From positions 62,001-126,000 of the forward strand of contig JAXDIG010000007.1 in the NCBI GenBank assembly GCA_034664125.1: 64,000 nucleotides of DNA, read 5' to 3'. Below are positions 43,439 to 51,986 of the stretch, one piece after another. Position 1 is the first letter of the stretch. Each line of letters starts with the position of its first letter. A program made the translations under genes and the position numbers. The DNA is from JACVRW01 sp034664125 (GTDB lineage: Bacteria; Actinomycetota; Thermoleophilia; Solirubrobacterales; Thermoleophilaceae). Below the pieces are notes generated by a model that worked only from the letters and a program-made list of their open reading frames with translations, did no database searches and was not told where the DNA came from.

Positions 43439-43869
43439 AGGTCCAGCGCACGATGCACATCGCCGCTCCGCCGCAGGCGGTCTACGACGTGGTGATGGAC
43501 CCGCACCGCCTGGCGGACTGGGTCACCGTCCACCACCACCTCGAGGGCTCGCCCAGGTCGCCGCTCGAGAAGGGGTCGCAGCTGACCCAGTGCCTGAGGC
43601 TGGCGGGCAAGAAGTTCAAGGTGCACTGGCGGGTCGTGCAGAACGAGCCCTGCGAGCACGTGGTGTGGGAGGGCCGCGGGCCGGTCGCGTCGCGCGCCAG
43701 GGTCGAGTATCGCTTCAACTCGAACGACGGCGGCACGGACTTCTCATACGCCAACGAGTACGACCTGCCGGGCGGGCCGTTCGGAAGGGTGGCCGGTCGT
43801 GCCGTCTCACGCGTTACCCAAAAGGAGATGGATGGTTCCTTGCAACGCCTAAAACAATTAGTAGAGTGA
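43435..43869 (+). CDS. SRPBCC (START/Bet v 1-like) ligand-binding protein
   Basis: A 144-residue polyketide cyclase/dehydrase-like fold: VQRTMHIAAPPQAVYDVVMD opens it, with GPVASRARVEYRF in the sheet and a long C-terminal helix. Such proteins bind hydrophobic ligands or membranes. It is coupled to the NAD(P)-binding protein by GTGA overlap, which suggests a shared substrate. The last 30 bases are distinctly A/T-rich and carry the predicted promoter of the next gene. Confidence 0.8.
   Translation: MKVQRTMHIAAPPQAVYDVVMDPHRLADWVTVHHHLEGSPRSPLEKGSQLTQCLRLAGKKFKVHWRVVQNEPCEHVVWEGRGPVASRARVEYRFNSNDGGTDFSYANEYDLPGGPFGRVAGRAVSRVTQKEMDGSLQRLKQLVE
43862..43867 (+). promoter_or_regulatory. Predicted -10 element of the winged-helix gene, inside the SRPBCC gene end
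   Basis: TAGAGT, 9 nt before the ATG at 43877, overlaps the SRPBCC stop codon. It sits in a roughly 80-bp A/T-rich patch that contrasts with the surroundings. Confidence 0.45.
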
Positions 43870-43876
43870 ACCGTTA

Positions 43877-44242
43877 ATGGCTGACTTTCTGGATGAGAAA
43901 CGCAAGGAAATAGACGCACGTTTGCGTGAACTACGTCCATTGGTGGACGAGTTCAACCGGCTCGAAAAGGCCGCCACCGCGCTCGCGGGCGTGGGCGGCA
44001 CACAGGCCGCCGCACGCAAGCGCCGCTCGAATGGCGGTGGGCGCGCGCGCCGCGGCCGGCCGCGCGGAAGCGGCAACCGCGCCAAGCAGGCGCTCGAGCT
44101 GGTGCGCGCCCGGCCCGGCATCACCATCTCCGAGCTGGCGGACGCGATGGGCATCAAGGCGAACTACCTATATCGCGTCATGCCGACCCTCCAAAAAGAG
44201 GGTCAGGTGAAGAAGCGCGACAAGGGCTGGCACCCGTCGTAA
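43877..44242 (+). CDS. Winged-helix DNA-binding protein with AT-hook-like linker
   Basis: A 121-residue protein. A charged N-terminal coiled coil (FLDEKRKEIDARLRELRP) is followed by a basic linker RARRGRPRGSGNR, which contains a GRPRGS AT-hook-like motif. A C-terminal winged helix follows (ARPGITISELADAMGIKANY, then LYRVMPTLQKEGQVKKRDKGW). Related proteins occur widely in actinobacteria as small nucleoid or regulatory factors. The 5' end has weaker GC bias than its neighbours. Confidence 0.78.
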   Translation: MADFLDEKRKEIDARLRELRPLVDEFNRLEKAATALAGVGGTQAAARKRRSNGGGRARRGRPRGSGNRAKQALELVRARPGITISELADAMGIKANYLYRVMPTLQKEGQVKKRDKGWHPS

Positions 44243-44247
44243 ATATC

Positions 44248-44274
44248 CGGGGGCTCGCGCCCCCGGTCCCCCCG
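44248..44274. repeat. 27-bp GC-rich hairpin repeat, copy 2
   Basis: Stem CGGGGGC / GCCCCCG with TCGC loop, then GTCCCCCCG; a close copy of 8151-8177. Here it lies between two convergent genes, 5 bp after the winged-helix stop, and may act as a terminator stem. Confidence 0.6.
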
Positions 44275-44306
44275 TGGAACGTCGGCCAGCGGCTGGCATC
44301 CGTGGC

Positions 44307-45281
44307 CTAGGGCACTAGGCCCAGCTCCCTCACCGCGTCCCGCTCCTCCTTCAGCTCCGCCACGGTGGCGTCGATCTTCCCCTGCGCGAAGTCGCCCACC
44401 TCGAGGCCCTGCTCGACCTCATAGGAACCGCCGGTGACGCGTACCGGGAAGCTCGACACGATCCCCTCCTCCACGCCGTACCAACCGTCTGAGCGGATCG
44501 CCATCGAGCGCAGCCCGTCGGCGCCCAGCACCCAGTCGCGCACGTGGTCGATCGCGGCGTTGGCGGCGCTCGCGGCGGAGGAGGCGCCGCGCGCCTCGAT
44601 GATCTCCGCCCCGCGCTTGCCCACGCGGGGGATGTAGTCGTTCTCGTACCAGTCCATGTCGACCGCCTCGACCGCGCGCTCGCCGTTCACCTTGGCGTTG
44701 AACAGGTCGGGGAACATCGTGGGTGAGTGGTTGCCCCACACCACGAGGTCCTGCACGTCCTCGACCCCCACGCCCAGCTTCGCGGCCAGCTGGGCCACGG
44801 CGCGGTTCTCGTCCAGCCGGGTCATCGCCGTGAAGCGCTCGGACGGGATGTCGGGCGCGTTGCTCAACGCGATCAGCGCGTTGGTGTTGGCCGGGTTGCC
44901 GACCACCAGGATGCGCACGTCGTCAGCGGCGCCGGCGTTCAGCGCCTCGCCCTGAGGCTTGAAGATCTGCCCGTTGGCCTCGAGCAGGTCGGCGCGCTCC
45001 ATGCCCTTCGTGCGCGGCCGCGCGCCCACGAGCAGCGCGACGTTCACGCCGTCGAAGGCCTTCACCGGGTCGTCGTAGATCTCGGTCGAGGCCAGTAGCG
45101 GAAAGGCGCAGTCCTGCAGCTCGAGCGCGGTGCCCTCGGCGGCCTTCACCGCATCGGGGATCTCGAGCAGGCGCAGGTCGATCTTCTGGTCCGGTCCCAG
45201 CAGCTGGCCACTGGCTATGCGAAACAGCAGCGCGTAGCCGATCTGGCCGGCCGCGCCGGTTACGGTGACGGTTGTAGGCAT
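44307..45281 (-). CDS. mdh: Malate dehydrogenase
   Basis: A 324-residue MDH (malate + NAD+ to oxaloacetate), TCA cycle. NAD motif TGAAGQIGYALLFRIASG at the N-terminus; substrate Arg in GARPRTKGMERADLL; NAD/substrate Asn in VVGNPANTNALIA; catalytic His in VVWGNHSPTMFPD. It is the actinobacterial/cytosolic type. The ATG shares one base with the isocitrate dehydrogenase stop (TGATG), so the two TCA enzymes form one coupled operon. Confidence 0.96.
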   Translation of the reverse strand: MPTTVTVTGAAGQIGYALLFRIASGQLLGPDQKIDLRLLEIPDAVKAAEGTALELQDCAFPLLASTEIYDDPVKAFDGVNVALLVGARPRTKGMERADLLEANGQIFKPQGEALNAGAADDVRILVVGNPANTNALIALSNAPDIPSERFTAMTRLDENRAVAQLAAKLGVGVEDVQDLVVWGNHSPTMFPDLFNAKVNGERAVEAVDMDWYENDYIPRVGKRGAEIIEARGASSAASAANAAIDHVRDWVLGADGLRSMAIRSDGWYGVEEGIVSSFPVRVTGGSYEVEQGLEVGDFAQGKIDATVAELKEERDAVRELGLVP

Positions 45282-46363
45282 CAGGCGTTCATCTCCTCGA
45301 TAACTGCGTCGGCGAATTCGCTCGTACCCACCGCCGAGGGGTCGTCACGCGTCGGCTTGAGGTCGTAGGTGACCTTGTCACCCTTGCGGATCACCTCGGC
45401 GATGCCGTGCTCCATGCGGGCGGCCGGCTCCGTCTCGCCGAGGTGGCGCAACAAAAGCACGCCGGACAGCAGCAGCGCGGTCGGATTCACCCTGTTCTGG
45501 CCCTTGTACTTGGGCGCCGAGCCGTGGGTGGCCTCGAAGATGGCCCCGGTCGCCCCGATGTTCGCGCCCGGCGCCAGGCCGAGCCCGCCGATCATGCCGG
45601 CGGCGAGGTCGGAGACGATGTCGCCGTACAGGTTCGGCAGCACGATCACGTCGTACTCCTCGGGCCGCGACACGAGCTGGTTGCAGAGGTTGTCGATGAT
45701 GCGGTCCTCGAACTCGATCTCCGGGTGGCGCTCGGCCACCTGGCGGGCGACCTCGAGGAACAGCCCGTCGGAGAACTTCATGATGTTGGCCTTGTGCGCC
45801 GCTGTGACCTTCTTGCGCCCGTTCTCCTTGGCGTAGGCGAAGGCCGACTCGACGATGCGCTCGGAGCCGAAGACCGAGATCGGCTTGATCGAGATCCCTG
45901 AGTCGTCGCGGGTGGGCGAGTCGAGCTCGTCGGCGAGGAAAGCGCGCAGCTTCTCCACCTCCGGCGAGCCGCGCTCGAACTCGATGCCCGCGTACAGGTC
46001 CTCGGTGTTCTCGCGGACGATCACGATGTCCGTCTCGGGGAAGCGCGTGCGCACGCCCTCGTAGGCCTTACAGGGGCGGATGCAGGAGTAGAGGTCGAAT
46101 TCCTTGCGCAGGGCCACGTTGATCGAGCGGTGGCCCGACCCGACCGGGGTGGTCGTGGGGCCCTTGATGGCGATGCCGCGCTCGCGGATCGAGTCGAGCG
46201 TGCGGTCGGGCAGCGGATTGCCCTCCTGCTCGTAGACGTCGATGCCAGCGTCCTGGAAATCCCACTCGAACTCGACGCCGGTGGCCTCGAGTACTCGCCG
46301 GGTCGCCTCCGCGAGCTCCGGCCCTGTGCCGTCGCCCGGGATGAAGGTGACTCGATGTGTCAT
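45281..46363 (-). CDS. icd: Isocitrate dehydrogenase (NAD-type, IMDH/ICDH family)
   Basis: A 360-residue beta-decarboxylating dehydrogenase. FIPGDGTGPELAEATRRVLE opens it; the substrate loop is GSGHRSINVALRKEFDLYS with IRPCKAYEGVRTRF. The metal and catalytic part is VLPNLYGDIVSDLAAGMIGG, and the nucleotide loop is ATHGSAPKYKGQNRVNPTA. The small size and loop favour NAD-linked isocitrate dehydrogenase over isopropylmalate dehydrogenase, supported by the adjoining mdh. The ATG at 46363 has an AAAGGA ribosome-binding site. Confidence 0.9.
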   Translation of the reverse strand: MTHRVTFIPGDGTGPELAEATRRVLEATGVEFEWDFQDAGIDVYEQEGNPLPDRTLDSIRERGIAIKGPTTTPVGSGHRSINVALRKEFDLYSCIRPCKAYEGVRTRFPETDIVIVRENTEDLYAGIEFERGSPEVEKLRAFLADELDSPTRDDSGISIKPISVFGSERIVESAFAYAKENGRKKVTAAHKANIMKFSDGLFLEVARQVAERHPEIEFEDRIIDNLCNQLVSRPEEYDVIVLPNLYGDIVSDLAAGMIGGLGLAPGANIGATGAIFEATHGSAPKYKGQNRVNPTALLLSGVLLLRHLGETEPAARMEHGIAEVIRKGDKVTYDLKPTRDDPSAVGTSEFADAVIEEMNA

Positions 46364-46440
46364 TGGGTCCTTTCTCTTCTCTGGAGCGGCGCATTGTTCC
46401 AAGGCGCGGCCCTGGCGGCGCTGAAGCGGCTCGCCGAGGG

Positions 46441-47964
46441 CTAGGCAGCCGCAGCCACCCGGCGGGCGACGAAGTCGCGCGACCGCACCAGCGCGAACGC
46501 CAGCACGCCGCCGGCGAACGCCACCACCGCGGCCACGATCAGGATCTCGTTGAGGCCGTCGATGAAGGCGCGCCGCGCGGCCTCGGCCACCGCCTCGCGC
46601 GCACCGGGGGGCGCGGCGCGGGCGGCAGCCTGCGCGCCGCCCGAGACGACCGCCTCGCCGAGGCGTTCCTGCACGCCCGGCGGCAGCGGCACGCCCGCCA
46701 GCGCATCGGCCAGCCTGGCGGTCACGCGTGCCTGGAACAGGGCGCCCAGCGCGGCGATCCCGGTAGCGATGCCGACCTGCCGGAACGTGCTGTTGATCCC
46801 CGATGCGGCGCCGCTGCGGCGCGGCTCGACCACGCCGATCGCGGCCGTGGCGAGCGGCGGGTTGGTGCAGCCGATGCCGATGCCCGCCACGATGAACCCA
46901 GGCAGCAGAGTGGTCCAGTCGTCATCGGGATCGATGCCGCTCATCAGCAGCAGCCCGGTCCCCACGAGAATCAGGCCGGCACCCAGGAAGGCCCGCACCG
47001 GCAGCCGCTCCGCGAGCTTGCCCGCCATCGGCGCGACCAGGAACGAGAGCAGCGAAACCGGCAGGAAGCGCAGGCCGGCCTCGAGCGGCGAGTACTCCAG
47101 GATGTTCTGGATGTAGAGCACGAGGTAGAGGAACATCGAGAACATCGAGGCGTGCAGCACGAAGGCCGTGATCTGCGCGCCGGTGAAGGCCGGGATCCGG
47201 AACAGGTGCAGGTCGAGCATGGGCGCGTCGCGGTGCAGCTCGATCGCGACGAAGGCAGCCAGGAGCAGTGCGCTCGCGGCCAGCAGCCCGAGGATCAGCG
47301 TGCTTGCCCAGCCCTCGGCGTTGCCCCGGATCAGGGCGAGCACCAGGAACAGCAGAGCTCCGCTGAACGTGGCCAGGCCAGGCCAGTCGATCCGCGCGGT
47401 CGTGTCCCGCTCCCCCTCCGGCACGCGCAGCAGCGTCATCGCGAACGTCAGCAGGCCGACCGGCACGTTCACGAAGAAGATCCACTCCCAGCCGAGGGAC
47501 TCGGTCAGCACCCCGCCCACCACCGGGCCGACGGCCACCGCAAACCCGGTGGTCGCCCCCCAGAGGCCGAACGCGGTGCCGCGCTCGTGCGGGGCGAACT
47601 CCTGGCCGATCAGGGCCAGCGCCGTGGCGAACATCATCGCCCCGCCCACACCCTGGACGCCGCGCGCGATGTTGAGCATCGCCGGCGAGCCGGCCAGCCC
47701 GCAGACGAGCGAGGCGACGACGAACAGCGCGATGCCGGCGGCGAAGATGCGCCGCCTGCCGAGCAGGTCGCCGAGCGACCCCGAAGCCAGCAGCAGCGTG
47801 GCCAGGCCGAGGGCGTAGGCGTCCACGACCCACTGCAGGTCCGTGAAGGTGCCGCCCAGCTCGCGGCGGATGGCCGGGAGCGCGACGTTCACCACCGTGA
47901 CGTCGAGCAGGAGCATGAACGTCGCCAGGCATACGGCTAGAAGCGTCCACCACTTGCGAGCCAT
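46441..47964 (-). CDS. DHA2 family MFS drug/metabolite exporter (EmrB/QacA type)
   Basis: A 507-residue, 14-helix MFS protein. Motif D1 is LLDVTVVNVALPAIRREL; the motif A-like GSLGDLLGRRRIF and the antiporter motif C-type GPVVGGVLTESLGWEWIFFV are intact. It is expected to export drugs or metabolites against protons. The ATG at 47964 begins the usual MARKWWTLLAVCLATF; an in-frame ATG at 48006 would add 14 residues and cannot be excluded. It is divergent from the site-2 protease gene, with no adjacent regulator. Confidence 0.9.
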   Translation of the reverse strand: MARKWWTLLAVCLATFMLLLDVTVVNVALPAIRRELGGTFTDLQWVVDAYALGLATLLLASGSLGDLLGRRRIFAAGIALFVVASLVCGLAGSPAMLNIARGVQGVGGAMMFATALALIGQEFAPHERGTAFGLWGATTGFAVAVGPVVGGVLTESLGWEWIFFVNVPVGLLTFAMTLLRVPEGERDTTARIDWPGLATFSGALLFLVLALIRGNAEGWASTLILGLLAASALLLAAFVAIELHRDAPMLDLHLFRIPAFTGAQITAFVLHASMFSMFLYLVLYIQNILEYSPLEAGLRFLPVSLLSFLVAPMAGKLAERLPVRAFLGAGLILVGTGLLLMSGIDPDDDWTTLLPGFIVAGIGIGCTNPPLATAAIGVVEPRRSGAASGINSTFRQVGIATGIAALGALFQARVTARLADALAGVPLPPGVQERLGEAVVSGGAQAAARAAPPGAREAVAEAARRAFIDGLNEILIVAAVVAFAGGVLAFALVRSRDFVARRVAAAA

Positions 47965-48000
47965 GGCCCACTGGTTTCCGGAATGCGGCGGAGCTACGCC

Positions 48001-48006
48001 TACCAT
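48001..48006 (+). promoter_or_regulatory. Predicted -10 element of the site-2 protease gene
   Basis: TACCAT ends 8 nt before the GTG start at 48015. Confidence 0.4.
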
Positions 48007-48014
48007 CCAGGGAA

Positions 48015-49190
48015 GTGTTCTTCGGCGGCGGCTCTATCCAGCTTGCCCGGGTGTTCGGCATCCGGATCGGCGTCGACGTCAGCTGGTTCTTCGTCCTCTT
48101 CCTGATCATCTGGTCGCTGTCGGGCTACTTCGGCGACCTGTTCCCGGGCGACGACACCAAGTCCTTCGCGCTGGCGGTCGTGTCCGCGCTGCTGTTCTTC
48201 CTGTCGATCCTGCTGCACGAGCTGGGCCACGCGCTGGTGGCGATCCGCAACGGCATCCCGATCCTGGGCATCGACCTGTGGATGTTCGGCGGGGTGGCCA
48301 AGCTGGGCCGCGACACGGACTCGCCGGGCGTCGAGTTCCGGGTGGCAGTGGCCGGGCCGGCCGTGACGCTCGCGATCGTGGGGGTCTGCTTCGGCGCGGG
48401 CGCGCTGCTATCGGACGGCCACACCGTCCTGGAAGGCAGCCGCTTCCAGAACGTCGACATGGGCGGCACGGTGGCGGTGCTGAGCTACCTCGCCACCGTG
48501 AACGCGTTCGTTCTCGTGTTCAACCTGATCCCGGGGTTCCCGCTCGACGGCGGTCGCATCGCGCGCGCCATCGCCTGGAAGCTGACCGGGGACCGCAATC
48601 GCGCCACGGTGTTCGCCGCCCGGCTCGGGCGCCTGGCCGGCTGGGCCATGGTCGCGGTGGGCGCGCTGATCCTCGCGAACGTGATCGCCTGGGGCTCCGT
48701 GACCGGCATCTGGCTCATCTTCATCGGGATCTTCCTGGCCCAGGCCGCACGCTCGGCGGAGTCCCAGGCCGCCTTCTCCGACCAGATCGATCACCTGCGC
48801 GTGGCCGACGTGATGGACGCCGAGCCGGTCGCCATCCCCGAGGACCTCCCGCTGGAGAGCGCCGAGCGCGAGTTCTTCCTGCGCTACGGGTGGCCCTGGT
48901 TCCCGGTGGTGGACCGGAGCGGCCGGCTCGTGGGAGTGGTGTCGCGCGAGGCCGTGAGCAGCGTGCCCGAGGCGGCTCGCGCGGGCCGCCCGATCGCCTC
49001 GGTGATGGCTCGCGACGACGGCGGGGAGGGCCTGCGCGCCGGGCTCGAGGACCCGCTGGAGGCCCTGCTCGGGCACGAGGGCCTGGGCCGCCTAGGCGCC
49101 GTGATGGCCGTGGACGACGATGGCGTGTTGCGCGGGATCGTGACCATTGACGCCGTGCGACGCGCGCTGCACGGGGCGCTTCCGGCCTGA
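48015..49190 (+). CDS. Site-2 protease family membrane metalloprotease with CBS pair
   Basis: A 391-residue membrane protein. Zinc motif HELGH (near residue 75) and the second motif NLIPGFPLDGGR lie in predicted membrane helices, as in the Rv2625c/MJ0392-type S2P group. The C-terminal 120 residues hold two CBS motifs (VADVMDAEPVAIPEDL, then PWFPVVDRSGRLVGVV), which sense adenine nucleotides. Regulated intramembrane proteolysis is likely; the target is unknown and no anti-sigma gene adjoins. The start is GTG. Confidence 0.9.
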   Translation: MFFGGGSIQLARVFGIRIGVDVSWFFVLFLIIWSLSGYFGDLFPGDDTKSFALAVVSALLFFLSILLHELGHALVAIRNGIPILGIDLWMFGGVAKLGRDTDSPGVEFRVAVAGPAVTLAIVGVCFGAGALLSDGHTVLEGSRFQNVDMGGTVAVLSYLATVNAFVLVFNLIPGFPLDGGRIARAIAWKLTGDRNRATVFAARLGRLAGWAMVAVGALILANVIAWGSVTGIWLIFIGIFLAQAARSAESQAAFSDQIDHLRVADVMDAEPVAIPEDLPLESAEREFFLRYGWPWFPVVDRSGRLVGVVSREAVSSVPEAARAGRPIASVMARDDGGEGLRAGLEDPLEALLGHEGLGRLGAVMAVDDDGVLRGIVTIDAVRRALHGALPA

Positions 49191-49213
49191 CACCGCCCCG
49201 TGCCTCCCTTCCA

Positions 49214-49219
49214 TAGAAT
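49214..49219 (+). promoter_or_regulatory. Predicted -10 element of the sdh operon
   Basis: TAGAAT, 12 nt before the sdhA ATG; it would give a leader of about 6 nt. Confidence 0.4.
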
Positions 49220-49231
49220 CGCCAGCGCCCC

Positions 49232-50914
49232 ATGCCGAAGCACGACGTCCTCGTAATCGGAGCCGGCCTCGCCGGCCAGCGCGCCGCCCTCGCCGCGGCG
49301 GAACGCGGCGCGTCCGTCGGGATCATCTCCAAGGTCCACCCGGTCCGCTCCCATTCGAACGCGGCCCAGGGCGGCATAAACGCCGCGCTCAACCCGGAGG
49401 ACTCCTGGGAGTCGCACGCGTTCGACACGATCAAGGGCTCCGACTACCTGGGCGACCAGGACGCCATCGAGATCATGTGCCGGGAGGCCCCGAGCGAGCT
49501 GCTCGAGCTCGAGCACCTGGGGGTGACCTTCCACCGCAACGAGGAGGGGCGGCTGGGCACGCGCGCGTTCGGAGGTGCCTCGGCGGCGCGCACCTACTAC
49601 GTGGCCGACATCACCGGTCAGGCGATCCTGCACGTCCTCTACGAGCAGCTCATGAAGTTCAGCGAGGTCCACCGCTACGAGGAGTGGTTCACCACGGCGC
49701 TCGTCCAGGACGAGGACGGCCGCATCGCCGGCGCGGTCACGCGCAACATCCGCGACGGGGCCATGGAGCTGTTCCAGGCCAAGGCTGTGATCCTGGCCAC
49801 GGGCGGCAACGGCCAGCTCTACGACCCGACCACGAATGCACTGATCTGCACCGGGGACGGGATCGCCATGGCCTACCGCATCGGCGCACCGCTGATGGAC
49901 ATGGAGATGATCCAGTACCACCCGACCACGCTGGCCGGGCTGGGGCTGCTGATCACGGAGGGCGCCCGCGGCGAGGGCGCGCACCTGTACAACGCCCAGG
50001 GCGAGCGCTTCATGGAGAAGTACGCCCCCAACAAGATGGAGCTGGCCTCGCGCGACGTGGTGTCCCGTGCCGAGCAGACCGAGATCAACGAGGGGCGTGG
50101 CTTCCCCGACGGCACGGTGGCGCTCGACATCACGGTGGTGCCGCGCAAGCGCATCCACGAGGCGCTGCGCGAGATCGTGAACGTCGGCCGCGACTTCGCC
50201 GGAGTGGACATCACGCGCGAGCCGATCCACATCAAGCCGGGCAACCACTACACGATGGGCGGCATCAGGACGGACGTGGACGGCCGCACCTCGATCCCCG
50301 GCCTCTACGCGGCCGGCGAGTGCGCCTGCGTCTCGGTGCACGGCGGCAACCGGCTGGGCGCCAACTCGCTGCTCGACACGCTCGTGTTCGGCCGCCGCTC
50401 GGGCACGCATGCCGCCGAGGCCGTTCACGGCCTGCCGCTGCGGGAGCCCGACTACGCGCAGCTGAAGGACGAGGAGCGGCGCATCGCGGACATCGTGAAC
50501 CGCGAGGGGAGCGGCCGGCGCGTGTCCGCGGTCAAGGCCGAGCTGGGCAAGACGATGGACAAGTACGCGGCCGTTTTCCGCGACGAGGAGGGCCTGTGCA
50601 CCGCGCTCGAGGACGTGCGCCGGCTCAAGCAGGAGGCCACGGACGTCGCGATCGACGACAAGGGCACGGTCTTCAACCAGGACGTGCTGGGCGCGCTCGA
50701 GCTGCAGTTCATGCTCGACAACGCCGAGGCGATCGTGCTGTCGGCGATAGAGCGCAGGGAGAGCCGCGGCGCCCAGTTCCGCACCGACTTCCCGGAGCGC
50801 AACGACGAGGAATGGCTCAAGCACATCAATGTCTCGGCTAACGGCAGCGAGCCGGAGATCTCCTACTCGGACGTCACCATGACCCAGTGGGAGCCGCAGG
50901 AGAGGACGTATTAG
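49232..50914 (+). CDS. sdhA: Succinate dehydrogenase/fumarate reductase flavoprotein subunit
   Basis: A 560-residue SdhA. FAD motif VLVIGAGLAGQRAALAAAERG; the covalent-FAD His is H41 in RSHSNAAQGG; the active-site Arg/His region is TMGGIRTDVDGRTSIPGLYA; the second FAD block is GGNRLGANSLLDTLVFGRR. It oxidises succinate to fumarate in the TCA cycle. ATG start. It is the first gene of a three-gene operon whose third subunit is HdrB-like. Confidence 0.95.
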   Translation: MPKHDVLVIGAGLAGQRAALAAAERGASVGIISKVHPVRSHSNAAQGGINAALNPEDSWESHAFDTIKGSDYLGDQDAIEIMCREAPSELLELEHLGVTFHRNEEGRLGTRAFGGASAARTYYVADITGQAILHVLYEQLMKFSEVHRYEEWFTTALVQDEDGRIAGAVTRNIRDGAMELFQAKAVILATGGNGQLYDPTTNALICTGDGIAMAYRIGAPLMDMEMIQYHPTTLAGLGLLITEGARGEGAHLYNAQGERFMEKYAPNKMELASRDVVSRAEQTEINEGRGFPDGTVALDITVVPRKRIHEALREIVNVGRDFAGVDITREPIHIKPGNHYTMGGIRTDVDGRTSIPGLYAAGECACVSVHGGNRLGANSLLDTLVFGRRSGTHAAEAVHGLPLREPDYAQLKDEERRIADIVNREGSGRRVSAVKAELGKTMDKYAAVFRDEEGLCTALEDVRRLKQEATDVAIDDKGTVFNQDVLGALELQFMLDNAEAIVLSAIERRESRGAQFRTDFPERNDEEWLKHINVSANGSEPEISYSDVTMTQWEPQERTY

Positions 50915-50918
50915 CCGG

Positions 50919-51986
50919 ATGGCCGATTTCGCACTGAAGATCCGCCGCTACGACCCGGAGTCGGGCGAACCCGCCTACTGGGCCGACTACGACGTCGAGC
51001 TGCCGCCCGAGCGGTCGGTGCTGGACGGCATCCTGCAGGTCAAGGACTCAGAGGACGCCTCGATCGCGATTCGCTGTTCGTGCCGCGCCGCGATCTGCGG
51101 GTCGTGCGGCGTGCGCATCAACGGAGTGTCTGCGCTCGCCTGCAACACGCGCATCGGCGAGGCCGCCGAGCGCGCCCGCGACGGCGCGATCACCGTGGAG
51201 CCGATGGGCAACATGCCGGTGATCAAGGACCTGGTGACCGACATGGAGGCGGTCCACTGGAAGAAGATCCGCCGCGTCGTGCCGTGGCTGCTGCCCGCCG
51301 AGGAGCCGCCCGAGGGCCAGGAGTACATCGTGCCCGCGGAGGCGATGCTGGACGTGACGCAGACGATGGCCTGCATCCAGTGCGGCGTGTGCGTTTCGGC
51401 GTGCCTCTCCCTGGAGGTCGACCCGGAGTTCATCGGCCCGGCGGCGCTCGCCAAGGCGTACCGCTTCGTCGGCGACCCGCGCGACGGCGAGCACGAGTCG
51501 CGCCTGAAGGACCTGGCGGAGGACCCGCACGGCATCTACGACTGCACCCACTGCTTCGCCTGCGTGGAGGTCTGCCCGAAGGACGTGGCGCCGATGAACC
51601 AGATCATGCGGCTGCGCCGCAAGGCCACCAACGACTACGGGATCAAGGACTCCAACAACGGCTACGGCCACGAGAAGGCGTTCCTCAACATCATCGAGAA
51701 GTGGGGCACGCTGCACGAGGCGCAGCTGCTGCCGCGCTCCTTCGGCGACGGCTCCCTGATCAAGGGCCAGCTGCGCCCCGAGGGCGCGAAGCAGCTCACG
51801 GAGAGCCTGCCGACCGCCATCCGCGGCGTCAGGTCGGGCAAGGTCAGCCCGCTCAAGGCGCTGGTCCATCCCAAGCTGCCGGACCAGAAGCAGGTGCGGC
51901 GCATCATCAAGGAGATCGAGTCGCACGACGAGCGCATCGAGCTCAACCTCTACATCGTCGGCGAGATGGCCGAGGAGGCCGAATGA
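50919..51986 (+). CDS. sdhB: Succinate dehydrogenase iron-sulfur subunit (type E-like, two four-Cys motifs)
   Basis: A 355-residue SdhB, about 100 longer than usual. The 2Fe-2S site is C55, C60, C63, C75. Next come C152-x2-C155-x2-C158-x3-C162 and C209-x2-C212-x2-C215-x3-C219-P. Classical SdhB has a [3Fe-4S] cluster with one Cys fewer in the last motif; the extra Cys212 suggests two [4Fe-4S] clusters, as known for archaeal type E enzymes. About 115 extra C-terminal residues follow, without a recognised domain. It lies 4 bp after sdhA and overlaps the next gene (ATGA). Confidence 0.92.
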   Translation: MADFALKIRRYDPESGEPAYWADYDVELPPERSVLDGILQVKDSEDASIAIRCSCRAAICGSCGVRINGVSALACNTRIGEAAERARDGAITVEPMGNMPVIKDLVTDMEAVHWKKIRRVVPWLLPAEEPPEGQEYIVPAEAMLDVTQTMACIQCGVCVSACLSLEVDPEFIGPAALAKAYRFVGDPRDGEHESRLKDLAEDPHGIYDCTHCFACVEVCPKDVAPMNQIMRLRRKATNDYGIKDSNNGYGHEKAFLNIIEKWGTLHEAQLLPRSFGDGSLIKGQLRPEGAKQLTESLPTAIRGVRSGKVSPLKALVHPKLPDQKQVRRIIKEIESHDERIELNLYIVGEMAEEAE

